This document shows positions 10,561-22,123 of a stretch of 64,000 bases of DNA, piece after piece. Numbering within the stretch: position 1 is the stretch's first letter; every line of letters starts with the position of its first letter. Source of the stretch: Pocillopora verrucosa (Eukaryota; Cnidaria; Anthozoa; Scleractinia; Pocilloporidae); contig NC_089323.1 of NCBI RefSeq assembly GCF_036669915.1, forward strand, positions 11,576,828 to 11,640,827. The letters run 5' to 3'. Made by a program: the position numbers and the translations under genes. The notes under the pieces were generated by a model. The model did not search any database. It was not told the DNA's origin and saw only the letters and a program-made list of their open reading frames with translations.

Positions 10561-10860
10561 GGAATTTTTTTTTATTTTCATTGAGAAATCTAACCGGTCG
10601 AGAGCATTCAATCAATATACAAAAGTTTCCATGATAAGTGCAATAAATGCGGCGGATATTGCATTTATTCTGTCTCTGTGCTTCATCCTCTCTTAAATTT
10701 GTTTTCATATTGCTACCATGCGGCAGTCGTTCCAACAATAAATGTTTCGTCTTACCACAACCGTCTTAGCTAAGATTAATTTTTTTTTTCGATTTAGATT
10801 TCTTATGTTTATTTTCTAATTATTAGCCAAGCATTACCCTGCAACAACAGATAGAGAAGT

Positions 10861-11160
10861 CTGATCACGCTTTGGCCGTCTTTGTCCATAAAGATTGAAC
10901 ATTATGTATAGGATGCTTTGAGGGCGTCGTCTTAGATTTCAGTGTTCCTGAACCCCGTCAACTGACCCTAACAAGACAAACAACAGATTCAAGCGTTTGG
11001 ACGTGCGGATGACGCGGAGATCCTCTCGAAGGGCAACACGAAAACTACTAAGAAATACTGTTACAGGAAGGAAAATGTTGGCCACTGTCAAATTAATTCA
11101 TTGTTGATGTTGTATTCTGAATACAAAAAGGGGAACATGCCAGTTCTTCAAAATGCTTGT
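10861..11160 (-). pseudogene. Class A GPCR pseudogene, N-terminal piece on the opposite strand
   Basis: The minus strand encodes a degraded N-terminus, TM1 (NIFLPVTVFL-like), the first intracellular loop and the pre-TM3 motif, with TM2 missing and several frameshifts. A matching, slightly better piece lies at 32088-32345. Together with 10106-10560 it forms a tail-to-tail pair of broken receptors. Confidence 0.6.
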
Positions 11161-14084
11161 TGCGCTCCACCTCGAGTTCAAGTTTTTGTTGCTTTCGCTT
11201 TGCATCTAAGGCTTGTGTCCTTTTCTTCCGGTTTTAAGGTTACTTCCCACCTTCAGAGGCCGAAAAAATCGTTTATTCTTTTATTTGACCAAAATTTTGT
11301 ATCGTTTTGAGTTCTTTGTAAAATTTTGTGACATTTTCACATCTTTGCACAACCTTATTAAGACCTCCTTCGGCTGCAATGAATAAACTTCACTCCCAGC
11401 CGGTGAACTAATTTTGTATTAAGATTAAATATTTATTCTATGTGAGAGCTCCACGTGTCTGGTGCGGAACATACGTACGCCAGGCTGGTTAAATTGAAGT
11501 AAGGGAAAAGTTTTACACTTTTTCAAGCTAAGAGGCAAATTATCATAAATGATTTATCATTCTGCCCTCCTGTTCAGTTGTCTTTTTGCGTCGCTTTAAG
11601 GAAAAGATGTAGTAAAGTGATTTTCGGAGTTATCAGATTTTTTCAAAAAAACAGTCCTCTATTCTCTATTTGAACACAGAAAACTTTCATATGATAAATA
11701 TAGGTTTAAGTGTCCGCTTAAATAAATTGATGTATGTTTAAGAAGTAAATAATTCCGTTTGTGATCATTTTGATGTCAATCTAGATCTGATTATGCAGAT
11801 ATACTTTTACGAATGTCTACAGATGTCAGCGAAATTTGGTGTTTTAAGTGTTATCCTGCGGAGAAAACAAAATTTCGTCATTAACTTTATTTCAAATTAG
11901 CAGAATTAGAAAGACACACAGACTGATTCCTCTGAAATCATTAGGAATAAAGTTTTGTTTATATTAAAAATTGAGAAATTTTGATCCTATGATTCAAAGA
12001 AATTTTATTGCACCGGAAAGCCCCACACATCTTTTTTTTCATTTCAAACGAATATTTTCACTGAATAGCAAAATACGTGATGTTTTCGATTAGCTTAATT
12101 TCTATAGAAATGTGTTTTATTTGAATTATTCGTTTCCTTCCGAGAATATTAGACAATGACAAATTTACACAGCCATGAAAACTTATCAATTTATTAATGG
12201 TATAACATTCGAAAAGATTACCGCCTGACGTCACACATGATTGTGTTTACATCCTCCCTGATGGCCTCCGTGACTTACAAGTGATCTTTCCGATGTTATC
12301 TTTCCGTAATAGGAGTTAACTAACGCATTTGCGGCTATTACGGCTCAGAGAGTGGACATAAGAGGTCTAAAACAGAGACTGAATTTTTGGTGAGATATTT
12401 CAAGAAGCAGCCCAACAACGACCAAAGGTACTCGACGAGAAATCTGAATCAAATTTCTTATTATGTATACTCAATGTTACATGTTCTTGTTACTCAGGAA
12501 GATAACACCACGATATGTAATTGCAACCGGTGTCTTATGTAAAAAATGGAGATACAGTGTATGCTAATATTTTTTCCTGGTTGATTTTGTCCTAAAAAGG
12601 TGGGAAATTTTAGGCAGCTTTGGGCATTTTCAAGTTTATTTTTGCTGAATTGCCTTGCTAGAGACCGCAGCTTTTTCATTATACATATTAGCATAATGTT
12701 GCTCTGCTTCTCAGCGAGATTACTCCATTCGATATCAAAATGTAATTTAGTGGCAAGAGAATTCCATTGCTACGCTCACATTTCTTAAGCTTCATGGCAA
12801 CATTTCTATATTTTATATTAGGTTTGGAGGGTGTTTTCAACAGTAAATATGAGAATGCTCTCACCAAACAAAGACGACTAAAGTTAATTTTTATTCCATT
12901 ATTTTTTTGTTCATGAAGAGTAGGTGTCTATATGCACGAAACCCTAGGAATGATATATATGAATAGGTAAAGAAAAGGTTTATAATTTAAAACTTTTACT
13001 TAGACGTTCAATGATGTTTTGTCACTCTTCTCGAACCGTGCTTGCATCCTAAAATAAAAACTGGCCATGAACACAGACATTTTTTCCCACGCCACGTCTT
13101 TGTGTCAAGTGAAACAAATAAATAGATCCCGATTTTAGATTCATCCCTTTAGAAATGTAGGAAAATGCTGTAAGTAGAAGGTGCGAAAAAATTGTGAATG
13201 ATAATAGTATGAATTGCCTTTGATGAACATAAAGCTGTGTCAAAAGGTTTTTGTAATATGCGCAAGCAGTAAAAATAACCCACGAATTGTTATTTCATTT
13301 TAACAGTTGCGTCTTTGCGAGCGCTTATGGAAACGTACTGTTTACTTTATTGTGTCCATTGTTTGATCGCCATAGGATATCTAGCTATTCAAATGTGAAA
13401 GTTCAAAGCCCAAATATCCTTAAGCGGCACCACCTACAAAGAGCGTACTGAGATGAGCTCTGATACTCAGTATTAGAATTATCGTCAAGGTTTATGTTAC
13501 ACTTCTCAAGTATTTAACGAAAAAATATATGAAAAATAACTCATCAGGGTCATTAAAAATGAGGGAGCGAATTATATCTGTTGAGAAATAAGTAATACCT
13601 TAGCAACAATAATGCGTGCCGAGTATGTAATTTTCTTCTTTTTTTTCCGAAGTTGTTTAGTTTTGCATTTATTTTAAATTCATTTATGTACAATAGTTTG
13701 AAGTCTCCGGTCTTGGATTCACTGTATGTTATCAATACTATCATTATTGTTATCATTATTTTTTGTTATATCCCATTATTATGTTATATCCCCCGACCGA
13801 CGAAGTACTACAGCTTCTTTAGGAACGTAGCTCCTTTAGACAGGAAAAGAGAGGGTAAGCCAGACGGATAAACAGACAAATAGGGTAGAAGAGACAACCA
13901 ACCACTAGCCGGAGGAAAAAAAAATACGGAAAGACAAATTCACATCGGCAGATGAACCACAGTTACAAATCTTTATTTACTTGCATTAGGTTGCCCTCTC
14001 TTCTCCTCAGAGGGTAAGATGGATGTTTGTGGAAGGTGTTGTCTGTGGATAATCAGTATTTATGAATAGTTAGCTAGTGCTCGT
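11161..14084. repeat. Noncoding part of block D, unit 1 copy
   Basis: The segment 11290-13790 matches 34450-36850 closely over its length. Scattered short open frames are not conserved between the two copies (frameshifts between them), arguing against coding. Between 13790 and 14085 the two copies differ: unit 2 has about 2.2 kb here (36850-39040). No gene, RNA or transposon signature recognised. Confidence 0.65.
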
Positions 14085-15062
14085 TGCATCACATATTTGA
14101 GATATTTGAACCAAATATCTAGGAATATTTACAATGGGGTTAATCATGGTTGAAACTTATAGAACATTCACCTCTGCTTCTTTTACAGGCGTGTGGTCAT
14201 GATACGCTCTGGAATTCTACCCCGTTCGTAACATTCCTATACTTGTGTGCTAACTGTTGTCGAATATTGCTTAACTGAATTGGAATCGTTTGAGAATCAT
14301 ACAAACAGGTTTGTAGAGCATATTTTTAAACAAATAGATAGTCTCTTTTATGATCGGACCTTGAGAAAGTGTCCCATAACGTTAGTGTCAATTTGAGACC
14401 TCATGGAATGCAAAAAGAGTTAGTTTCCAAATTGCGTTCCGAAAAACATTTCCTGCTCTGAATAGAACGATGATCTATTACTGGTACAATATCCCTCGCC
14501 ACCCCTCTACGTATTTTATCAGGTTTCCTCTACGTATTTGCTGATGCATGTTTATATTCATCAGCGGATGGGCAATTTTAGAGTGCAATTCCTTGTAAAG
14601 AACACAACACAGCAACCTCGCCATCGCCCCAACTAATCCTTTCCCATTTAGAGTATGGAGTGCCCTAAACCTTACGCCAACGCATCTCCCTACTTGTTAC
14701 TGACATCTTACCAAAACTTTAAGTATGTTGAGAAAAATTAGAATGTGCTTGCTTCTTTGCCTTTATTACACCTTCTCTCGCCCCAATAAGAAGTATAAAA
14801 GGATAGACTAGTATTGGAAGTTTAGGTTTCCAAAGGGAAAAACCTTTTTATTCCAAATGGGAATTCGCACTTGTCATATCAAGAGAAAAATGTCAATGCT
14901 CCTGGTAATCACAAGGCATTTAGACAAAGTTATCACCATCTAGATGTTTAAAGGGTCAGTGAAGACTCCTTTGAGGTCTCTTTAAGGTATCGAAGATCTG
15001 ATTTCTTATCATGTTTCCTGAAAAGGCTATTTACGTCAACTTGTTTCTCTACCAACAGGTGC
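14085..15062. repeat. Block D, segment upstream of the LGR fragment; possible LINE debris
   Basis: Matches 39040-40022. A short plus-strand stretch around 14620-14660 reads LILSHLEYGVP, which resembles the thumb region of non-LTR reverse transcriptases, but frames are broken and there is no catalytic motif in this copy. Otherwise nothing is recognised. Confidence 0.35.
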
Positions 15063-15907
15063 ATGGTGAAGCAAATCTTCGCACTTCTGTTTGTGGCCAT
15101 CTTTTTGTCCCCTTCTTTCTCAACTGTCACAGAGATGTGTGTCACGCCAGTCTGTCGTTGTTCATCTGATCCAAGTTATAACGTGACGGTCATTTGCTAT
15201 ACAGACGACGTAACGTACGACTTAAACCATTCCATAAAGAAGCCAGAGGAAATCGTCGCTCTGTACGTAAATAGCTATGACTCATTATTTTACATTCTTT
15301 CTTCTTCTTCTCTTTCCTTCTTCTTTGTTATAGCTTGAAATCGTCTTTGAAAATGTTCCTAAGTACGTCAGTGAAGAATTTGGTGTCCCCACTGAATTGA
15401 AGAGGAAAGATTCGAGATATTTTTATGTCAGTGATCATTGCTAATGCTGAAAAAACTAAAAACTTAGAGAGTCACTCTCCTGCAGCATGAAAAATGCTGA
15501 AAGACTTTCACTCTCCTGCAGCATTATCGAGTTAAATCTGCTCAATTCTTCGGTTGGGCACTTTGCAACAAGAACGACTCAATTGTTCTGTGCTGGGTTA
15601 CCTGAAGCCCAATTAAAACTAGTCTCTGTTTGGTGGAAACAAAAAGCAAACTTGATACTGGTACACGAACATTCGTCGTCCAAGAACAACGGCGGTACTC
15701 ACTAAAATATAGAACCAAAAATAATAATAGAAAAATGCCTAATGACGACATAGTTATTAGGCTCAAGTAGAAGTGAGGTTTATTCGAGTCTTTTAACCAA
15801 CTATATCACTTTGACCAAAGGTTGTTCTTTTTTAGTTCTGTCGTAGATGATAACGCTACCAATGTACCTGAAGGCACATTTGCCAAGTTTATCAATTTGA
15901 AATACCT
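15063..15907 (+). pseudogene. 5' fragment of an LGR gene (exons 1 and 2 only)
   Basis: Exon 1 (15063-15262) encodes a signal peptide (MVKQIFALLFVAIFLS) and a cysteine-rich LRR N-cap (CVTPVCRC). It ends in phase 2 at a GTACGT donor. Exon 2 (15836-15907) is a 72-nt phase-2 LRR exon flanked by TTTTTTAG and GTAAGT. Both match exons 1-2 of the complete gene at 40023-43532 and keep open frames and splice sites. The 7TM exon is absent: homology to unit 2 ends near 16494 and GPCR flank follows. Between the two copies of exon 1 I count about seven amino-acid-changing and one silent substitution, none in the signal peptide. It is a gene fragment, unless transcribed as a short secreted LRR protein. Confidence 0.8.
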
Positions 15908-16109
15908 GTAAGTATTTTAGTAACTTGTGATCAAATATAACTTTCTGGTTTATTCGTTTTGTCCTCCCTTGCCTTCAAGCTAATTTTTATGTTCAACGAA
16001 TACTCATTTTCCTTTAAAGTTTGTTAAATCAACGTATCTTAGGAGCACAGCAACATGATCTAACAATATGGTGTAAGACATGGTTCGAAGCTACTCTGGT
16101 TTAAAGATT

Positions 16110-16478
16110 TAATTTATGTAACCGAGAAGTTATAATTCATAGAACTAACGTTTCGACACTCCTGTCTAATGCCCTCATCAGGTGATCTAATCGCTGCAAC
16201 AACGAAGAGGACCTTTTATATTCTCACTAATTGGTAGTGTCGATTAGTGGTGATAATAGATAAATCATTACTAATCGACATTACCAATAGAGCCTTTATT
16301 TGGAAGCCTGTCCGCGCTCCTTTAAATCGCGATGATGGCAGCTTACTACCTGATGCCTATTTGACCTCGTCCGAAAAAAGGGAAATTAATTAGTGAGAAT
16401 ATAAAAGGACCTCTTCTTACAGCGACTAGATCACCTCTGAAGAAGGCACTAGACATGTAACTTCTCGATTACATTCAT
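16110..16478. repeat. Foldback (long-TIR) MITE, unit 1 copy
   Basis: The left arm (ending TATTCTCACTAATT) and right arm (starting AATTAGTGAGAATATAAAAG) are inverted copies of each other, with a second nested inverted repeat (TCGATTAGTGGTGA and its complement) in the centre. The right arm lacks about 30 bp that are present in the copy at 41070-41457. There is no transposase, so it is nonautonomous. Confidence 0.7.
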
Positions 16479-16494
16479 TAAATCTTTCACCAAA

Positions 16495-16546
16495 GTAGCA
16501 TCAAACAAAGTAACATCAAACAAAGAACCATCAAACAAAGAACCAC
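16495..16546. repeat. Three tandem 15-bp repeats at a duplication breakpoint
   Basis: The units 16495-16509, 16510-16524 and 16525-16539 (type GTAACATCAAACAAA) are followed by a partial unit. Unit 2 has a single unit at the matching place. Homology to block D ends here and GPCR-flank homology (block E) begins, so this is the junction of a rearrangement. Confidence 0.75.
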
Positions 16547-17926
16547 TTTGGTGAATAGTTACTTAATGAGCTATGAACGAGAATGTGCTAGAAGGAAGAT
16601 ACTACGCCACCAAACCTTTTGTGGTTTTTGTTTTTATTTCCTTCATGCACCCTCTTCATCATTAATATTTTTAATTTTTATTAGAAGCAATTGTTGGCCT
16701 ATTGGACCCTGTGATATCAGTTTTTCTAGATGTCTGGTTAATAATAACAAATCAGCTTCTTTTTGTTGCGAGGGACTTGTGCAATTAAGGATCTCTTTTT
16801 TTGACAAGGACAGTCATAAATTCCAATATTAAAGTCTAAGCATGAAAATCTCTTCACTGCGGCTGGATGTATTCGGTGGAAAGTTAAGATCTAGCAAAAC
16901 TCGTTCAACAACCCATAAGACTTCATCTCTTATAACAACATTTTTATTCAGCCTTCCGCATAATTGTAAGTAATACACGCTTGAAAGTTTCCCTATTGGA
17001 CCCTGTGATATCAGTTTTTCTAGATGTCTGGTTAATAATAACAAATCAGCTTCTTTTTGTTGCGAGGGACTTGTGCAATTAAGGATCTCTTTTTTTGACA
17101 AGGACAGTCATAAATTCCAATATTAAAGTCTAAGCATGAAAATTTCTTCACTGCGGCTGGATGTATTCGGTGGAAAGTTAAGATCTAGCAAAACTCGTTC
17201 AACAACCCATAAGACTTCATCTCTTATAACAACATTTTTATTCAGCCTTCCGCATATTGTAAGAAATACACGCTTGAAAGTTTCTTGCGCAAAAAGCTTT
17301 TGCATTTTTTTGCGAGGAGTTCATGGTTGTGTCTTGCATTTATATCACTAAAAAGACGGAAAACGGTACTTGGCATTTACTAATTCTATGGCATTTCTTT
17401 CTTTCTGTTTTCCTCAAATGTCAGAATATGGGCTGCAGTCTCTTATTAAACATTAATGCGCGGCTAAATTACATGCTTTTCTCACGTGTGACCGGCTCGT
17501 ATGGCAAAAGGGCAAAAACGTCAACTGCTTGATTTGAGTAACATTAAATTTTAATATTCTTTGAAGTTCACTTTCATTCAATACTTTCATATAAATAAGA
17601 AAGCAAACCAAGAAAATAATATCGAGCTAACGTCCTGCTTGTTTCTACCCTGTAGGTACTCATATCACCAGTCGTTATATTCATATTAAGCACTGTGGCA
17701 TGCAAAAACGTTTTCTTAAGATATAATTGCTGTTTGTTTAGACTCTTTCCCCTTTTATTTACTCAATTGGAAATAGATAATTTAAAAAAAGCTCGAGTAA
17801 CAAAGTGGTTAACTATCATATTCATTATTATCTTCTGAGGTGACCGATAAGCGTTTTCTTGTAGAAACCGTGAAGTCAGCTTAGCTCTAAAATAACAAAT
17901 TAAATAGTACCTCAATCGAGGCAGAT
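16547..17926. repeat. Block E, unit 1 copy, with an internal 294-bp tandem duplication
   Basis: Matches 49345-50410. Inside it, 16698-16991 is repeated at 16992-17284 with only a handful of differences. The unit 2 block has this segment once. The segment 17690-17926 is the conserved 3' flank of minus-strand GPCR copies, also found before 46762, 50412 and 51614. No gene seen. Confidence 0.7.
17754..17759 (-). promoter_or_regulatory. Polyadenylation signal of the 17927-18877 GPCR
   Basis: AATAAA on the minus strand, about 170 bp past the stop codon. The paralogous gene has one at the equivalent place (51452-51457). Confidence 0.45.
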
Positions 17927-18877
17927 CTAACTCCATGGACAGCAAAGTGCTTGTCTGATTGTCTGCTTCACTGCTTGTCTCACTTCACTAATCTTCCAGC
18001 AGTAAAGGAATGGGTTTAACGTGGAGTTGAAGAAAAGTAAGGTTGCTGCTATTCCTCTGGTGACGAGTAAATGTGATGAAAATGTTCTTTTATTAGCCTC
18101 CACAATCACGATTTCAACTACGATAAATGGTATATAACAAAGAACTAATGCAAACTGCACCCACAGTGCACTGTACACCGCTTTTCTGTATTGCAAAATG
18201 TTCAGTGAATTTGGTTGGGTCGACTGTAATTGAACATGAACTTGTACTTGTGCCTGATGAATGAGGGTGCGAAATATCTTTGTGTAAGAGATGAATGAGA
18301 TCACTAAACAAGATGGAATACAGATATACCCACACCATAGGTTTATGCGGTAATCTAAAATGTAGCATAAGGTAGAAACACTAGATAAAACCCAATTGGC
18401 AGCTACAATAATATTTGTGCGCTTCAAAGTGACAGTTTGTCTGTATCTCAGCCCCAACAACAAGGCGAGAAGTCTGTCAACAGTTATGGCCGTCATAGTC
18501 CCCAAAGATACGCCACATAATGCATTGCCGGTCATGTAGGCGGCGTCCCTTGTGTATCGACAAAGATTCCAGTGTTCGTTAGCTACGGATATCCAATAAA
18601 TAGCTTGGAGAGGCTGACTAACGAGACCAACCAGCAGATCAGTTGTTGCCAGACAACGATACAAAAGTTTGGATGGCGGATGGAGGGAAGATTCTTTACG
18701 AAGGGCAACAAGGATTAGAAAGTTACCAAGAATTGCAGTGAGAGAGAGGATTACATTTACCACTGCGAGATAAATTGATTGCTGTTGTAATCCGCCTGCC
18801 AAAGAGGGGGAACATAACAGTTCTTGATATGTTTCCATTTGTACTGCAGTTCCTGTTAAATTATTTCTTGCCATCAT
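17927..18877 (-). CDS. Class A (rhodopsin family) GPCR, intact, single coding exon
   Basis: A 316-residue receptor of the second sequence type in this cluster (N-terminus MMARNNLTG, with an N-glycosylation site at 6-8). Landmarks: GN 51-52 in TM1, Asp80 in LATTD of TM2, Cys106 before TM3, DRL at 134-136, Trp162 in TM4, CYIP 247-250 in TM6 and NPFLY 288-292 in TM7. The tail is short and ends LCCPWS, whose paired cysteines could be palmitoylated (inference). ECL2 is short and has Cys182 in NLWCGYI, a candidate partner for Cys106 that the paralogue at 51614 lacks. It is preceded by the conserved acceptor/5' UTR motif. Its paralogue at 51614-52567 differs at about 32 positions by my count. Ligand unknown. 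Confidence 0.93.
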   Translation of the reverse strand: MMARNNLTGTAVQMETYQELLCSPSLAGGLQQQSIYLAVVNVILSLTAILGNFLILVALRKESSLHPPSKLLYRCLATTDLLVGLVSQPLQAIYWISVANEHWNLCRYTRDAAYMTGNALCGVSLGTMTAITVDRLLALLLGLRYRQTVTLKRTNIIVAANWVLSSVSTLCYILDYRINLWCGYICIPSCLVISFISYTKIFRTLIHQAQVQVHVQLQSTQPNSLNILQYRKAVYSALWVQFALVLCYIPFIVVEIVIVEANKRTFSSHLLVTRGIAATLLFFNSTLNPFLYCWKISEVRQAVKQTIRQALCCPWS

Positions 18878-18908
18878 ACTTCTGTGTTCCTTTTTTCTTT
18901 AGGGTTAC

Positions 18909-18910
18909 CT
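18909..18910 (-). other. Candidate 3' splice site of a 5' UTR intron
   Basis: On the minus strand CTCTCGTTGCAATCACAG is followed by GTAACC, about 30 bp before the ATG. The motif is shared with the other GPCR copies on both strands. Confidence 0.4.
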
Positions 18911-19409
18911 GTGATTGCAACGAGAGATAATTTAGGGTAACAGCAGCCGCCCAGAAATGATTATACAATAACAAATAGGTATTTTTTCATAGTACGACAA
19001 CTGCTCCCATGTACCTTGGATTAACCTCCATTTTAAGGATTGGTAATTAAGCTTATTATAGCTTCTATGAAGTTGAGAAGAATCATTGTCAACTTCAGCA
19101 ATCTAGAAAAACAAAGTACTCGCCAGAGATTTCAAATGGTCTAGAAAATAATTGTTACTCGTGGCAATCCCCAAGTACATTTAAGTATTCAAAATTAATG
19201 TTTGGTCACAGATGCCAACATTTCTGCGGGGAACGCGACAATAATGGGGGAAAATAGCACGGGAGAGACCACTTGCAGCAGGAACGGAAACTCATCACGG
19301 TTTCCTGGTGCGCAGAGACCTGCTTCAAGTGAACTTGCTACGGACGTCAAGAATTAGACAGCGTTTATTTCTACAGTAACTTTATTTTAGTTCATGTCGA
19401 CAACCGACA
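18911..19409. other. Upstream flank of the minus-strand GPCR (block B)
   Basis: Near-identical to 52601-53098. It contains no open frame of note. Promoter motifs cannot be assigned. Confidence 0.4.
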
Positions 19410-19857
19410 TGCCTTCTTGCATACTTAACTTAAAAATATATATCTTAACAAGTAAAAGTGAGAAGTCAATTATAATTAATGATTATTTATCCGATGTTGG
19501 TGCTAAGTTTGAACAAGTGGCATGGAGAAAAATCAATTTTAGGAAAAGAACTAATTTACATAGATTCAACTGCAACTTCCTCGAGAAGTTGTCAGAAAAG
19601 GTCGCTATGAGGACTGTTTACTTAACAATGTCCACTAAGAATAAGATCACAAAAGGACTGATTTTCAGGTGCACAAAGCGGCGAAGACAAAGCAGTATGT
19701 ACAAGTTAGTAGTTAAAAGAACTTACTGTTGGCTTTTATCTTTTTTATAACATTACAAGAAAGAAACTGGAATGAATTGAGAACGGCTACAAAATTGAAA
19801 AAGTAATAAATATGCTCCAAACAAACTCACAGAAAATCACTAAGTTCTCCCGTAACA
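19410..19857 (-). repeat. 3' LTR of the unit 1 element
   Basis: Direct repeat of 22325-22769. The inner edge is set by the polypurine tract just above 19857. The outer edge (TG at 19410-19411) is a best guess. An open frame of 118 codons on the plus strand here is incidental. Confidence 0.65.
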
Positions 19858-20639
19858 TTCCCCCCACCTTAAATGGAGACTTCCAGATATCGTGGGGGTC
19901 AAAATGACGAATGGACTTGGTATTCTCATCATAGATAAAGTATTGTTTTCTTAAGTCAAAACAATATTTTTCTTTTGCTTTTGCACTAAAGACGTATTTC
20001 TTACTTCGCGTAACCTTCTACTTACCGAGGAGTTCAACATACTTCTTGGAGGAATTTTAAAATAAGATTTTAGCAATCTTCTTGATCTTCTATATTACTT
20101 TCTGGTCAACAGTTAAGTGGTACTCTCTGCCTTTTGCAAAAGTAGGTCAGGCGTCTGAGGATAAATACTCTTCTGGGATACATAATGAAACTTAGGCATT
20201 ACTATTCCTGGAGGTGCTTCTTGATACCGATCAAATCCCTTGTTAGATTCCATTCTGTAATCAGTTTTGGCTGGAGTATCAAAAAGATCACTTTGGTGCC
20301 AAACCTTCTTTGTGACATCTGTGCGAAGGACGGTAGTGGTTTTTGGATAACAGACCTGAAGTTATCATTTGCGTCGTTGTGAATTGTTGCGGACTGGGAC
20401 ACAGTAATGAGCACTGATATCAAGAAAGACTGGCTTAGTGCAACTTTTTGTTCTTTGGAAAGAAAGAAAAATTTTCTGGAGTGGGCTTTAAAGAAGCTTT
20501 ACTAGTGGAGGCGTTTCTAGCTGCTTTGGTATTATTTTCTTGAGGTATAAACGTTCCTATTAGAGGCACTCGCTGAACTTGCTTCTTTCTGTTGATTTAC
20601 CAATTCTTTTAAAGTAATGGTGTTGTTATCGAGGTTAAT

Positions 20640-20925
20640 CATGGCTCTGTTTACTTAGAGGAAACCGCGACCGAGGATGGCATCATAGGCAAGTTTGTGC
20701 ACGACTTTGAATTCACGAGGGAAATGAATATTCTAAAGGTATAAAGGCAAGGTATACGTAATTCCTATTAGTTGTAGTAGCAGTCTGAACTGCGGAACAG
20801 GGAGTATTACCATAGATTTCTTTTAAAACTTCTCCTTTAATAGCTGAAACGCGTGTACCAGTATCCACCATTAGATGAACAGGGTTTCCTTCTATTTTAC
20901 CTATAGTGGTTAGGTTGCTAGGTAC
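20640..20925 (-). pseudogene. Retropepsin (retroelement aspartic protease) remnant
   Basis: The minus strand encodes IEGNPVHLMVDTGTRVSAI, with the catalytic DTG motif, and later AYDAILGRGFL, matching the ILGxDFL motif near the end of retropepsins. The spacing is right for a single retroviral-type protease domain. The frame is open across most of the domain but is not linked to an intact gag or pol. The unit 2 copy at 54340-54640 has DTS in place of DTG. Confidence 0.7.
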
Positions 20926-21236
20926 GTGTCCGCTTCATTTACTAGGGGTAGCAGGACACTTAACTGATTGACATTCGTAACTTTCTTGGCTTCTAGTTTA
21001 GATTTGTTGGCGTGAATCTAGCCTGGTCACTAGTTCATGTCGGCTTCATCTTCTCTAGTAAATAAGAGTTGGTTGTGGCGTTTTCCTGACTTTTGAATTG
21101 TGATGCAGTCCCCCCAGCATCCGACAGACTCTCTTCTTCGTGGGTGGGAGATCTTTCTGATTAACGGTAAGTTGATTGGGTAACATGATGTAGGACCTTC
21201 TTCTCCTTGTAGAAAGCTTCATTAGATCGGTTAAAG

Positions 21237-21284
21237 TTGCAGTAATACTGAATATGGCCTCGGCGTTCACATCTGTAAATACGG
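21237..21284 (-). pseudogene. Gag zinc-knuckle (CCHC) remnant
   Basis: The minus strand reads YRCERRGHIQYYC. The second Cys, His and last Cys have CCHC spacing (C-x4-H-x4-C), while the first Cys position is Ile. It sits between gag-like debris and the protease, as expected for nucleocapsid. Confidence 0.5.
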
Positions 21285-22123
21285 GTTTAGTCTTGAAACT
21301 ACTTCCTCCATTTATCATTGCTTATCGTGTGTAGTGATTATTTCTTGGTCGCTCAAAGTGTTGCCATGCTCGAATTCGCTATCAGCTGGTCGTTCGAATA
21401 CGCTTTGTTTACAATGGCGTTGACGGGACAAATTCTTCTCTAACTTCTAATTCTGCCCCGCTTAGTTCTTCCTCAGAGTCTCTGCCCAAACTTGACTCGA
21501 TGCAAAATGGTTTTTGTGTTTCTATATTTGTTTTGGTTTTGTATACATTCTTTATTTCGCACCAATTCGTAAAGATCCGCTGGTGAATTAATTAACTGGA
21601 CAGGTCAACCACGAGCTCTTGATTTTCTTTCTCCGGTGATCTTAGATTCTTGGAATCACGAATATCTTTAACCTCTGGGGCGACGAGGGGTAGATCAGAA
21701 ATAAGTGAACTTCGTGCGCTATCATTTCGCTGCACAACGGCGGGAAAGACTGACTTCCTTTCTTCGCGGACTTCATAAATTGAAAAAAGGAAATTTGAGG
21801 TATTCACGTTACCCGAGCGGTCCTTTCTTGCCGGCGCCCAAGGGATCAGATCACGCCTCCTGCGTGGAACTGAATTTTGAGTTCTCTTGAACTTTGATAT
21901 CGTCCTGGAAGCTCCAAGAAGTATCCGGCGTAACCATCACTGTGGCATTCGCACGAACTGGACTTACGCGCAGAACAAAATATCGATAGCATTTCTTTAC
22001 CTAGCTCAATACTTACCAACTCTCTTACTCTATTTAAAAACATGACGCTATCGAAATTTCTGATCCTGGCAGTGTAGAGGACGCGTGTCATATAAACTTC
22101 GTAATAGACCTCGCTCACCGTAA

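Noticed and set aside
16829..17305. Repeated 60-90-codon minus-strand frames
   Set aside because: They are two copies of the same 294-bp noncoding duplication with no start context or domain, and are not open in the unit 2 copy.
19394..19750. 118-codon plus-strand open frame and its copy at 53083-53406
   Set aside because: They lie inside the LTR, antisense to the element. The start is outside the LTR boundary, there is no domain, and the frames end differently in the two copies.
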